Shown here one piece after another: positions 14,188 through 25,000 of a stretch of DNA of 64,000 nucleotides; position 1 is the stretch's first letter, and every line of letters begins with the position of its first letter. The stretch covers positions 620,001-684,000 of the forward strand of contig JAGGNK010010225.1 in assembly GCA_017590115.1 (NCBI GenBank). The letters are read 5' to 3'. The stretch comes from Montifringilla adamsi. Lineage: Eukaryota > Chordata > Aves > Passeriformes > Passeridae. The translations under genes and the position numbers were made by a program. A model generated the notes under the pieces. The model was not told the origin of the DNA. It searched no databases and worked only from the letters and a program-made list of their open reading frames with translations.

Positions 14188-16599
14188 TGATGAGGAATGT
14201 GTCTAGAGTTTTAAATTTTTAATTACCTGGGAGTACAAATTTGACAGTATAACAAGATGTTTCAGCAAAGGACTTACTTGATTAAATTCAAGTTTTTTGC
14301 AAATAACATTATTCACGCTAATTAAAATGCCTTCATTGGAAATGAGAAAATATATAGCGCCAAAGGAACCTTTAAAAAAGGCCCATCTCGCCCAATGCAT
14401 AGAGTATGAATTTTAATTTTTCTTCAAAAAGGAAATAAAATATCAGCCAATACTAACCCTTTAGGAGTTGTTTCTGGTAAAAATTTGATATCCTACAAAG
14501 AATAAGGCTTTCTTTATAGAAATGTTTTTCAACAGATGACAGAGACCCATTTAAGCATCTATTTTATAACTGTTCTGTCCTTGAAATTGAGAAAACTAAC
14601 TAGGGCTATGTTAAATATTTTGATATATTATTATCAAGATATATTTCTCTCTTTTCTTCCCTCTTTCTATAATAAGGATCACAGTCCATGTCATCATGAC
14701 TGTTTTGAAACAGATGCCACAAATTACAGCCCAGAAAGCTGAGAACCAGTGTTTTGAAAGTGTAAGGAGGAATATTTTGCTTTTAGAAAGTTGTATTACT
14801 TTTTGCAATAAACTAACAAATAAATTTTGGAGGACTGCAATGATCTCTGCTGAAACTGTGTTACTTACTAAAAAAAAAAATCTACAGAATCTATAGTGAC
14901 ATTATTTTGTATTTCATACTGCTATTTCTCTAGTGTTTGGGGGACCCAATATTTCTGACCAGTCTGAATACTGGATATTTGACTATAAAAACCAAATCTA
15001 ATTCTCTGTGAGGGAGTCAAGAAAACATCAAAACCAAAATTAACTCAAGCAACTTTAACCACACTCATAGGTAAATCAGAGTCAAACTAAAAACTTATTT
15101 TTTCAATTTCTGTTCCTTTAACCATGTAAAAAATTCTAGCTTCAATCTAATCGTAGATGGACACCTAGTGGTATAATATAATTGATTCCTTTATTCAAAT
15201 AGTCTCATAAATCCAAAGCCCTATGAATAGAAGAGATTTCTAGCATATTAAAAATTAAAATATCATATACAATCTTAAAGGCTTTATTTTGACCTATGTT
15301 TCCCTGACTATTTTCATAAAAGTACCATCTGCAGCAATCAGAGGTCTGGGTTCATATTCAGAAGCCTTAAATTAAGGAAAATTTAATTTTGTAGCAAAAA
15401 GTCTTTAATATAATCAATAGGTAGGGGTTCAGTCCTTAAAATACAATAGTTAGATAGTCTATGCAACAATAAATTTGTGGTACTTTGTACAAAAATAAAC
15501 CAAGATCAGTTAGTCTGTTTAAGAAAACATTTTATGCACTGCAGAATATAAACAGACTTGCTCTGGAACAGCCAAGCAAACCGGGCCCACAAATATAGAT
15601 ACAAGGAGTTGCTCCTACATAGCTGAAAAATATGGGCAAAGTTTTCTTAAATTATTGCAGAATGCATTTAACACTTGTGTATACACATTCAACAAGTTAT
15701 TGATGAAATAGGTATTGATATTCAAAGATGTTCTGAACAAACAGCAACCATTCTTTAGTGAGATATTTTACCTTCCTTAGCTTCTTGTCACTTTGCTCCG
15801 TGCCTCACAGTCCTAGATCTCCCCAAGTCTTTAAAATATAAACCATCACATGTCTAAAATAAATTAACTTGACATTTACTGTATTGAATCAAACTGGAAA
15901 ACAGAAACCTGCAATCTTTTAATGTAGGATGAAGAGATTATTCAACATACTTCAATGACTAAAATACTACAAATTACATGAAGGGGGAATGGACCAATAG
16001 AGTGATTAGTTTTATTTATTTTATAGTAGTGACAACTACCATAATCGTGCTGTACTTGGAACTAAAAAAAGGGAGAGATTACCTATAGCCTGACTACACA
16101 TGAAACATTACAGTCCATGGAAGCAATGAGAGAACACTGTCCTGGCTAAGTAGCAGTGTCAAAATATGAACAGCATCTCAGGTAGAAGGTTTGGAAAGTG
16201 ACTTGTAAAAGGAGAGCACTTGGGAAAGGATGTCACTCATAAGAGAGTAGAAATCTGGAAGGCAGTTCCATGCAGTGGAACTTAAAAGTTTTCCACACAG
16301 TGCTCTTCTTTAACAAGCAGAGGGAAAAGTAACCATTGGTAAAATATAAGGGATGCTGATTCTTAAAATGGTGAAGAGGGAAGCCCCTGTGGAACCTGAA
16401 CACAGCATATCCAACTTCTATTTCCAAATAAGGGGTCACCCTTTGCAAAAATTCACAAGTTACCTAAAAACGGCAAGAAATAATAAGGAGAAGAGCCAGT
16501 GGTGCATTAGAGTATGCAAACTGGGAGAAAATAAACCCCCATTGCATTTCACCTTGATCTCTAGTCCTCAGAGATCAGAGGTGCTGGGTATAGGTAGGC
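14188..16599. other. Gene-free AT-rich sequence
   Basis: Nothing recognisable: no exon, RNA gene or clear repeat apart from an A-run near 14,870. Short open frames on both strands are at the level expected by chance. Confidence 0.6.
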
Positions 16600-17640
16600 T
16601 GAATTTCTGATTATAACGAATTTGGCCCTGTAAGTCCAGACACGTTCAATAAGAACTTCCACAATCACAAATTCCTGACTGGGGCAGTTTATTGGAGCAA
16701 TAGAAATAAGGATTTGGAACAGCCATTGATAAATGCACTTATTGCATTAGTGATAAATATGTAAAGATTAGCTGGCAATTAATTGAGCTAAATTAACAAT
16801 TCAAGCTAAAGCAACAAATTCAGCTTTTCACTAAGCTTAACTTCACTGCCAATTAGTTTGGTTTCACCAGAGTATGCCCTGACACAGTCAGAATCACAAA
16901 TCTTACCAAAAAAAGGCCTACCTGTTTTGGGGAGGAAAAAGGAACAAGCCCAACAACTTGTCTGTGAACTGGGGTCATATTTTCATCCTCTCCATGGAGG
17001 ATCCCAAATGCCAGTGTTACATTTTTGGGTAAATGGGGGTGGGACTGTAGTCAAATATAACTGGTCAAATGTTTCTGCTGTCATAGGTGGGGGGCAGCCC
17101 CTTTCTCGTTTTCATATTGATGGGTGTATTTATTCACATGCAAAGGAAGGATGATGAGGGGCTTTTTTGACCTTTGGTCAAGCTGAGCTATAGGACTTAC
17201 AGATGAATCAAAGGCATACTAGAACCTTGACACTTCAGCATTTCTTCCTCTCCAAAGAGTCAAAGCAGCAGTAAAGGCCCAGTAGTCTGCTTTCATCAGC
17301 ATGTTAAAACCACACATCATTGTCTCCTCAAAGGACCAGATACCCACTTCTAACAAGGCCTGTTACACCTGGGTGAGGAGGATTCACATCTCAGGGTCAC
17401 ACCCCTGTACAGAGGTGTCAGTGCTTTTCTGTGCTTCCCTGAGACAACATTGGGCTGGGAGGCCTCTGCTTCACCCCACACATTATGTTGGTAAGTCTTG
17501 CTCTATCCAGGTGCAAGACAAGTGTCTCAGCTCACGCTGGCTCAACCAGCCTCAACAATTCTCCACAGCAAGCCTGGCAATTTTCCACAGCCAGTGATAC
17601 AAATAATCTGGTTTGTGAAAGCCAGCTACAGAAAGTTGTG
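16600..17640 (-). mobile_element. Suspected decayed retroviral LTR fragment
   Basis: Read on the - strand, an AATAAA (TTTATT at 16,688-16,693) is followed by CTGCCCC and, some 60 bases on, by an ACAGGGCCAAATTCG segment near 16,620-16,640. That arrangement is typical of the R-U5 end of avian endogenous retrovirus LTRs. The adjoining 16,858-17,640 is more GC-rich than its flanks and contains two roughly 98-codon open frames I cannot assign. The retroviral reading is an inference; boundaries are uncertain. Confidence 0.35.
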
Positions 17641-20312
17641 CAAGGATCTCTCCTGTGTATGTAGTAAACAGCCTGTGAAATTAAATGCTGTTAAATCACA
17701 GGGGGAAAAACACCACATTATGTACATAATGACAGATGCTAAACCACCAGTCCTTTCTCGAAAAGTTGAGTCATTCTGGAGTGCTCAGAACCTGGGTCAA
17801 TGCTAAGCAGTGGTTAAAAGTGCAAATAGAGTGTTAGGAATCATTATGAAACAGAAGAAAACAACGCACAAGGATACAAAATTAATAAGACAACTCTAAT
17901 ACTGCACACTATTCTGGTCACTCCATGTCAAAGGAAACACTGTGAGATTAAAAAGAGCTTAAATGCGTGACAAAAAAAATAATGGTAGAAAGATAAAGTG
18001 AAGAACACAAATTTAAGGGCAAAAAAAAATATGCGAGTGATAGGATCATAATTTTTAATAAGAAGGGGAGAAAGGGTGGAAAAATGCACTGAGAAACAGC
18101 ATGGAAGTTGATTCATTATTTTGGTTTTTGGTTTGTATTTTTTTTAGTGGAATGTTATACAACAAATTTAAACATTCCCACAAAATATTTTGAATGCCAA
18201 AATCAAAATGTGCTAAAGCAACAATTAGACTAATTAATTGAAAATAAGCCCAGCAAGCAGTATCTGAGGCAATAATGTGAGTTCAACCCACAGCCTACGG
18301 GAAGCTGAGACAAAACACTACTTTGACTTTATCTTGTTCCTGAACTCTTTCAACAGGCATCAACTGCACTCTAGCCAGAGGAATAAACGACCAGAGTAAC
18401 TCCTGTTTTTACTCTGTGTTGCCTCAACAGAGTGAAAGTAACAGTGGAGGAATTCACAGACCAGATCATATTGGAGATTTTTGTCTTTGGGGTTTTCAGT
18501 GCAATGGGTGGGGGAAGCACTAAAAGCATTATAAAGTATTAAAAAGCTTTAGCTGCAGTCAAATGAAAATAGGTATGGCAGTAAGCAAAATTTAGGTAAG
18601 AAGCATCACCATCATGTAAACATCTATCCTTACAACATATGTTCGAAAAAATGAGGAGAAGAAGAGGCAGAGAAGCAAGAATCAAAATCAGGAGGCAGGA
18701 AGAGGAGCTGGGAGACAGAAAATTACAGCATTATATGAGACAAAAGGAAAAGAGGGATGAAAGTATCTTCAGAGGAAGGACAAATGAGAATGAACTGATT
18801 CTGTCTTGTTAGCAATGAAAAACTGGCACAGAACAGAGACCTGAATTTCTTCATCTGATACTGCCTCTGCAAAAAGGCATGGGCTGGATGGAGTAATATT
18901 AAGATAATATACAGAGCTATGATCTTCCCAGACAATATTGACTGCAAAAGGCAGGCAGGAAGGAAAGAAAGCAAGCATTAGATGAGATTAGTAAGGAAGG
19001 CACATAAGGCAAGTAAAAGATGGGAAGTAAGGGATACTCAGAGCAAATATCACCAAAGGGAAGAAAAACTGAGGCAGAAGAGGACCTGGATGTGGAATTG
19101 GGATTTGTCACAGTGGAAAAAGGGGTTTAACAATCTTAGTTAGTGGAAGTGGTTTTCTGCACAGTATCTTGGAAGGCAAGAGTTAACCATACAAAAATTT
19201 AAATGTCTACATCAATTGAAAGAAATTATTCTTCTTCATCTAGAAAGAAAACGGGCCAATTTTAATATCTGGCTCCAAAAGTAAAACATCACTACATGCA
19301 AAAGGCAAAAAATTTATATTGACTTTATCTTGTTCCTGTTCCTTAGCTGCAGTCATGACCTTAGTAACTTACTGTACTTTCTGTACATTTAAAAGCCTTT
19401 TGTAGAATTTTAGAGAGGATTAGTAAGAAACAGAAACAAGCCATTTATTATCTGAAAAGGGCCAATCAGAGCAACCATCAAATAGTGAAAAAATAATTCT
19501 TCAAAGCGACATTTTTGAATCCCAGTTAGCTGGAAGGGGCCCTAGCTTATGTTACAGAATAAGTGGTTTTGGCATGTAGATTTAAGTAAGGAACAGCATG
19601 ATCTGTGGTTCTGCCCAGTTCAGCCTCCTTTTCATCATGCATATCACTCCAAATACTGCAGAGTTGCATTTGGTCCATAAATGGCTTAATCTGAAGCCAT
19701 GATACACAAATTAATTTTAGGCTATGCAAGTTACACCACTATGTCTCAACGTCAAATTGAAGCAGACCCTGACTGAAACTCCTTCTTCCTTTTCATGGTG
19801 TCATTAGGGAAATAGAACAAATAGAGCTTTATTCAGAAAAACCCTTTAGTATAATTTAAATCTTTCCTGTGCTCAGACAAAACCCATAAAATATACTTTG
19901 AAATAAAAAAGTAGCTTTATAAGGAGCACAGCCAAAAAGAAAAGCTATGAAGAACACAAGAACTTCCCCCTACATGGCAGATCACAAAAACAAAGTTCCT
20001 TTTTGCACTAAACATTACTGTATTTATATAAACGCAGTCAGTAAAGCACAAAAGGGAAAAAGATAAGAAGATGGATTGGGAACACGCAACTCTGCACTTA
20101 AGAAAATTATAGGGAAAATAAAAGATTTCAGTATTTCAGTACCTAGTACTCCTGCATTTAGCTGCACCTCCAACTAAATCTATAATCAGAAAACAGGCTG
20201 AAAAGACACACACAAAGGAGAGCTGCAGAACAACTTGCCAGACAGTATTTTTATATCTCATGAAAACAATGCCTTGCAATAAGCTGTATTTTCAGGCAGA
20301 AATAAAAGCCTG
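17641..20312. other. Gene-free flank with purine-rich tracts
   Basis: No gene seen. Positions 18,646-18,722 and about 18,950-19,090 are strongly purine-rich (GGAAG/GAAGAG words), which accounts for the run of Phe/Leu/Ser-rich - strand open frames there. These are composition artefacts, not exons. Confidence 0.6.
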
Positions 20313-20580
20313 TAGAATCACAGAATTGTCCAGGTGAGAAGGAACCCCATCCAACCTTCTGTGGGAAGGGGAGCATAGATGAGACTAGCACCCTGCCTAT
20401 GTCCTCTTGAAAACCTCCAGCAATGTCCCCAGAGAGGCTGTTCCAACAAATGGTTGATGCTTCTGTAAAAATTTTCTTTCTTATCACAAGGTGAAACCTC
20501 TCCCAGTGCATCCTGCTCCCATTACCCCTTGCCATGTGGCTCCTTGTGGAGGGATCCTACTCCTCAAGAACCCCACCCCT
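20313..20580 (-). mobile_element. CR1 LINE 3' end (minus strand)
   Basis: Reading the - strand, the sequence gives the conserved CR1 3' region (TTCACCTTGTGATAAGAAA, GAACAGCCTCTCTGG, GTTGGATGGGGTTCC) and ends at 20,313 with the CR1 terminal ATTCTGTGATTCT motif. It is a 5'-truncated copy lacking ORF2. The 94-codon open frame across it is the CR1 3' tail and not a host gene. Confidence 0.9.
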
Positions 20581-20949
20581 CAGATTTCCCCTAACTGCCT
20601 CTTCTGGTATGAAAAAAAAAGAAAATCCTGAATATCCTAGCTAAGCAATCTAGGTTACAAAAGTGCTAGCCTGATGGTTTTTTTGTTTGTTTTAATGAGG
20701 ATCAGTACAATAAACCGGGGGGGTTTTGTTTGCTTTCCACTTTACACCTATATGACAGATGCACACTGAAAACACTTTCCTTTAAAGGCTAGAAAACCAG
20801 CCTCAAGGGGATTAGCCATGTCCACCTCTATTAAAAATTGAGAAATGGAAAAAAAGAACATCCCCACTCTGCAACCCCTGGGCTCCACCTGCTTCCTTCA
20901 CCCGTGGCTGACAACTATGGGAGAGAAGGGATGGAAGAGAATCCAGGAA
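20581..20949. other. Spacer between two CR1 copies
   Basis: Unique-looking sequence separating the two oppositely oriented CR1 fragments. It may include degenerate CR1 sequence toward 20,900. No gene is seen. Confidence 0.5.
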
Positions 20950-21508
20950 AATTATTCTTCACCTGTCCTCGGCACTGGTCAGGCCACACCTTGAGTGCTT
21001 GTGTCCAGTTTTGGGCCCCTCAGTTCAGGAAGGGCATTGAGGTGCTGGAGTGAGTCCAGACAGACAATGGAGCAATGGAGCTGGTGAAGGGTCTGGCACA
21101 CAGATCCTGTGAGGAGCAGCTGAGGGAGCTGCGGGTGTTCCACCTGGAGAAAAGGAGGGGAGCCTCTCCTCCCTCCGGGGAGACCTCACTGCTCCCTACA
21201 ACTGCCTGAAAGGAGAGTGTACCCGGCGGGGCCTGTCAGCGACAGGACAAGAGAATATAGTCTTAACTTGTTCCAGGAGAGGTCCAGGTTGGACATTAGA
21301 AGGAATTTCTTCACCGAAGGAGTGATTAGACATTGGAACGGGCTGCCCAGAGAGGTGGCGGAGTCACCACCCCCGGAGGTGTTTAAGGCTGGACGTGGCA
21401 CTTAGTGTCACAGTCTGGTTGACACGGTAGTGTTCGGTCATGGGTTGGATTCCATGATCTCAGAGATCTTTTCCAACCTAACTGATTCTGCGATTTTGTA
21501 ACTCTGTA
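20950..21508 (+). mobile_element. CR1 LINE 3' end (plus strand)
   Basis: About 560 bp of CR1. It runs from the C-terminal ORF2 region (GGCACTGGTCAGGCC, TCCAGTTTTGGGCCCC) through the 3' UTR (CAGAGAGGTGGCGGAGTC, CATGGGTTGGATTCCATGAT) to the characteristic ATTCTGCGATTTTGTAA terminal repeat near 21,485-21,505. It is 5'-truncated and interrupted by stops, so non-functional. Its 3' end sits about 390 bp upstream of the CAPN7 start codon and abuts the CpG island. Confidence 0.93.
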
Positions 21509-21735
21509 ATCAACGCCCGGCGCACGCTCACCGCTCCAGCACCTCAGGCAGGCGCGCGCTGTCCCCGCCCACCGCCTCACCGCCCCCGCGGCCCCGCCCG
21601 CCCCCGCGCGCCCGAGCACGCGCAGCGCTGCCGGGACGCGCGGGCGTGGGCGCGCGGTAGGCGTGGCCAAGCGAGGCGGAGCGGCCGCTTTGGGAGACGG
21701 CGGGCGTGGCCATGTACGCGGCCGTGCGGGTGGGA

Positions 21736-21771
21736 GGGCGTGGCCAGACATGGGGGCGTGGCCAGACATGG
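21736..21771 (+). repeat. Exact 18-bp tandem duplication in promoter
   Basis: GGGCGTGGCCAGACATGG occurs twice head to tail (21,736-21,753 and 21,754-21,771), followed by a degenerate third copy starting GGGCGCGGCC at 21,772. Each unit holds a GC box and an ATG out of frame with CAPN7. Confidence 0.97.
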
Positions 21772-21900
21772 GGGCGCGGCCGACGGGCGCGGCGGGGTCA
21801 GGGAGGCGGGGGAAGCGGCCGGGCGGGCGCGGGGACAGAGACACGGTGGGCTTCGACGGGAGCTGTCGCTGCTGCCGCCGGCACCGGGAGGGCGCCGACC

Positions 21901-22002
21901 ATGGACGCCACCACGCTGGAGCTGGACGCGGTGAAGTTCGCGAAGCTGGCGGTGCAGCGGGACCAGAGCGGGCGCTACCAGGAAGCGGTCTTCTACTACA
22001 AG
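21901..22002 (+). CDS. CAPN7: CAPN7 exon 1 (coding part)
   Basis: Residues 1-34, first helices of MIT1; donor AAG|gtacgg, phase 0. Intron 1 (4,003 bp) contains the rest of the CpG island, a T20 run (23,291-23,310), a (TTTA)n tract (23,791-23,809) and a G16 run (25,119-25,134); no other gene is seen in it. Confidence 0.97.
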
Positions 22003-25000
22003 GTACGGCGGGGACGCGCCGGTTCCCTCGAGGCGCTGCCGTCTCCTTCCCCTCAGCGCGAGCCGCGTGATGCTCTTGAGCCGCCGGAGGGTTCGCGCTC
22101 CCCCCTTGGCCCCCCGAGGGCCGCAGAGGAGTGTTGGGCACCCCCGCGGCCCGGCACGGCCCTGCAGGCGGGGACAGACGCTGGGTCAGCGCGGCCGCCC
22201 CCGCCCTCCCCCGGCGGGTGTGCCCCGGCAGCGAGCTGCTCGGCCCGGGGAGGACGAGGCGGTGCCCGCCGAGACGAGAGCGGAAGGCCGTGCGTGAGCG
22301 TCGAAAGTTTGTCGGTCTTCGCAGGAGCCGCGTCCTTCAGGGCGGGTTGCGAAACGCCTTTTCCCTGCGTCCTGCTTTCAGGTGGGAACGAGCGCTGCCC
22401 GTGCGCTGATGTTACCGACAGGCTTAGGGGAAGCACTGCAGGTGCTCTGCTTAAAAAACGGGAACGGGCGCTTCTTCCAGCTGCTGGAGACACAGCCCCT
22501 TCAGTGCTTCTGGGAAGATTCATCCTAACCTAAAAACGTCTCTGCCTCGCTGGTTTTACGCGTTCATTCCTGGCCCTGCCCATCCCCAGCCCTGCCAGGA
22601 CGTTCATCCCCAAGCCCTGCCAGGCCAGAAAGACTGATCAGTTTTATGCTGGCACTGGGCATTTTGGAGAACTACAAGTGGGCTGCCGCTCCTGGGTGTG
22701 CAGCTGGGAGCAACTCTCTTGTACAGTCACCAAAAAAGAGGTCTGTGGTGACATACAAGATGCTCAGCAATAAGCCAGCTTCAGATCACAAGCTGTCAGT
22801 GACAGGTTCTTAACCTCGTGTGAATATTCTTTCCATTAGGGACCAGATTTTATTGTTTCAGTAGAGTTTCACGTTGGTGTAGCTAAGGGTATAATGAGGT
22901 TGATTCAGTGTCTTGCTCGATATCTGTAGGCTTACTACTAGTATTTAGTAATTTTTGTGTAACCATTAACCATTTTTCACATACGTAAATTGTCTCGTTG
23001 TTTTATGTGTCATAAAGTTACATTAAAGTTTCCTATCCCGTTGACTTCTCACCTGCAAGAAGGGATCTCTGAATCCTCTGTTCATCCTTATCACAGTAGT
23101 CATTCCACAGATTCCATTACCCTGACAAAGACATTCTCTTCCAATAACTTGTTAAGGGATCTGTAGTTGGCCTTTTGTTTCATGAGTACAAGGTGTCTGT
23201 GAAATGTTTAAAAAGCACAGTGTTAATATCTTGGTATCCTGTGCATGTAAGTGTGAAAGAATAGGAGGAAGAGTCTTTTTTTCTTTTTTGTTTTTTTTTT
23301 TTTTTTTTTTAAACCCAGTTGTTAATTTTTAGAGTGCTAAATTTATTTATGTAAACCTTATATATGCAAAAGTTTTAGTTGCCCATAATAACACCGATAT
23401 TATGCTAATAAGCTCTGTGTTCATCGGCAGCAGCGTGTGTGCATGATCTGATAACCATGTGCAGTACTGCTTTAGCACTGTGTATTTCTCCTTTTATCTG
23501 GAAGAAATTACTCAGTGCTGTTCAGAATGAAAATATCTTTCTGTGCAAATAGTCATCCTTGTATGCTTTTGAACATACATGTGTGTGGAAAATCTTTTTC
23601 ACATACTGTGTACAGGTGATATTCTTGCTGAGTGGAAAAATGCACCCCGGCAGTCATGGTGCACTTGAAGGTACACGAGACAAGAGGGTAACCTAGGTCT
23701 GTTTGGCTTTCCAGATGTTGCCTGAACAATCACTGCCATGTTAGATTATACAAAATAGTTGCAAAATATAATTTATTATTTCAGGGATACTTTATTTATT
23801 TATTTATTAATTTATATATTCCAGCACAGTAGAAGTAAGCTCTGGCCTGTCACCAACTTTCTTATCAACTGCTCTAAGAAGTTCAGAGCCCACTGGTGCA
23901 ATTACTAAGCATGTGGGAAAGCTTGGGTACTGAACTGGCTTCTGCAGGAACTCGACCTTAAGGATGAAATACGGAAAATGCTACAGTTGTTGCCATAGAC
24001 AACACCAAAATGTGTGAATGGAGTTCCTATGGTTAGCAAGTGTGCTTGGCTTCCTGCTACCATGTAGCTTTGATAGATGCCTAGAGGAGTGCTGCATGTG
24101 AGCCAGCTTCGGGCAGCTTGCTAATTAATGGTGCTCTGCAGAAATGTCAGGATCATATTTGGACACCGATGACTTCAGCCAAAACTGCTGAAGGCTGTTG
24201 CTAAGTCTGGCTGTTGACCAGCTGTTAGCAGCTTGCAGACTGATGATCTGTAGTTAGCTTAGTGTGACTGTGGCACACTACTCATGACAAACGGTAGTGA
24301 CATTGGAGAGATGATAAATGCTAAGTCTGACTTGCACATCCACCTCGTCACTGGAAACAGCTGGCATGCGGCCTCCACAAGCACTCTGTCAACTGCTTCA
24401 GTCCTTTGCAGGTTTGGTTTATAAAAGATTTGTTTCCATTATGTTTACATCTTAAAACCAGGCAAAAACAATTGTGCTTGGAATCACAGAAGCAACATGA
24501 ATTATATACTGGTTTTGTAGCACTGGTTTGGAAATCCACATTTGTTTTTTGCACCATGTGTAGATGACATTCCTTTGTGATACAGCACCTGTTTTGACCG
24601 TCTGTACTTGCAGTATGTCACAGACAAATATACCCATCCCTTGAGCACTTAGCTGTAGTGCACTTCTTTCCCCTGCAAAAAATAGTTGTGTGCTAGACCT
24701 TAATGGTAGTTAATTGCTACATATAAATGGTACTTATGCTTATCCTTCAGTGGTTGTGGATGTTTTGTGTGATGTAGTATGGAGATGGATGCTGGCAAGG
24801 AGCATGCAGTACTTGGTTCTGTGATGTTTCTCAGTGAAAATTTATCCTGATAACAAATACAGGCTGTGTCAGGATCAGTTTTAACTTTGGGCAAACTAAA
24901 CAGATGGCTATGGGAGCAAACTGCTAAGCTGGACCAAAATAATGGCCATAAAGCACACAAGGGAGCCCTGGCCATGGATCTGTGCTTGCTCTGTGCAGGG

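Larger units (their letters stand above)
21509..22320 (+). promoter_or_regulatory. CAPN7: CpG-island promoter of CAPN7
   Basis: The sequence switches abruptly at the CR1 end from AT-rich to very GC- and CpG-rich, and returns to background in intron 1. There is no obvious TATA box, consistent with a dispersed housekeeping-type start. GGGCGTGG (Sp/KLF-type GC boxes) recurs at about 21,702, 21,736 and 21,754, the last two inside an exact 18-bp tandem repeat. The transcription start cannot be placed from sequence alone; it lies upstream of 21,901. Confidence 0.85.

Noticed and set aside
20251..20535. 94-codon - strand frame
   Set aside because: It is the CR1 3' tail, not a host gene.
21383..22141. 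252-codon - strand open frame across the CpG island
   Set aside because: Pro/Ala/Arg-rich product expected from GC-rich DNA; its 3' part enters CR1 and it is antisense to CAPN7 exon 1.
22053..22523. 156-codon - strand and 275-codon + strand frames in CAPN7 intron 1
   Set aside because: CpG-island composition. The + frame is simply exon 1 read through its donor into the intron.
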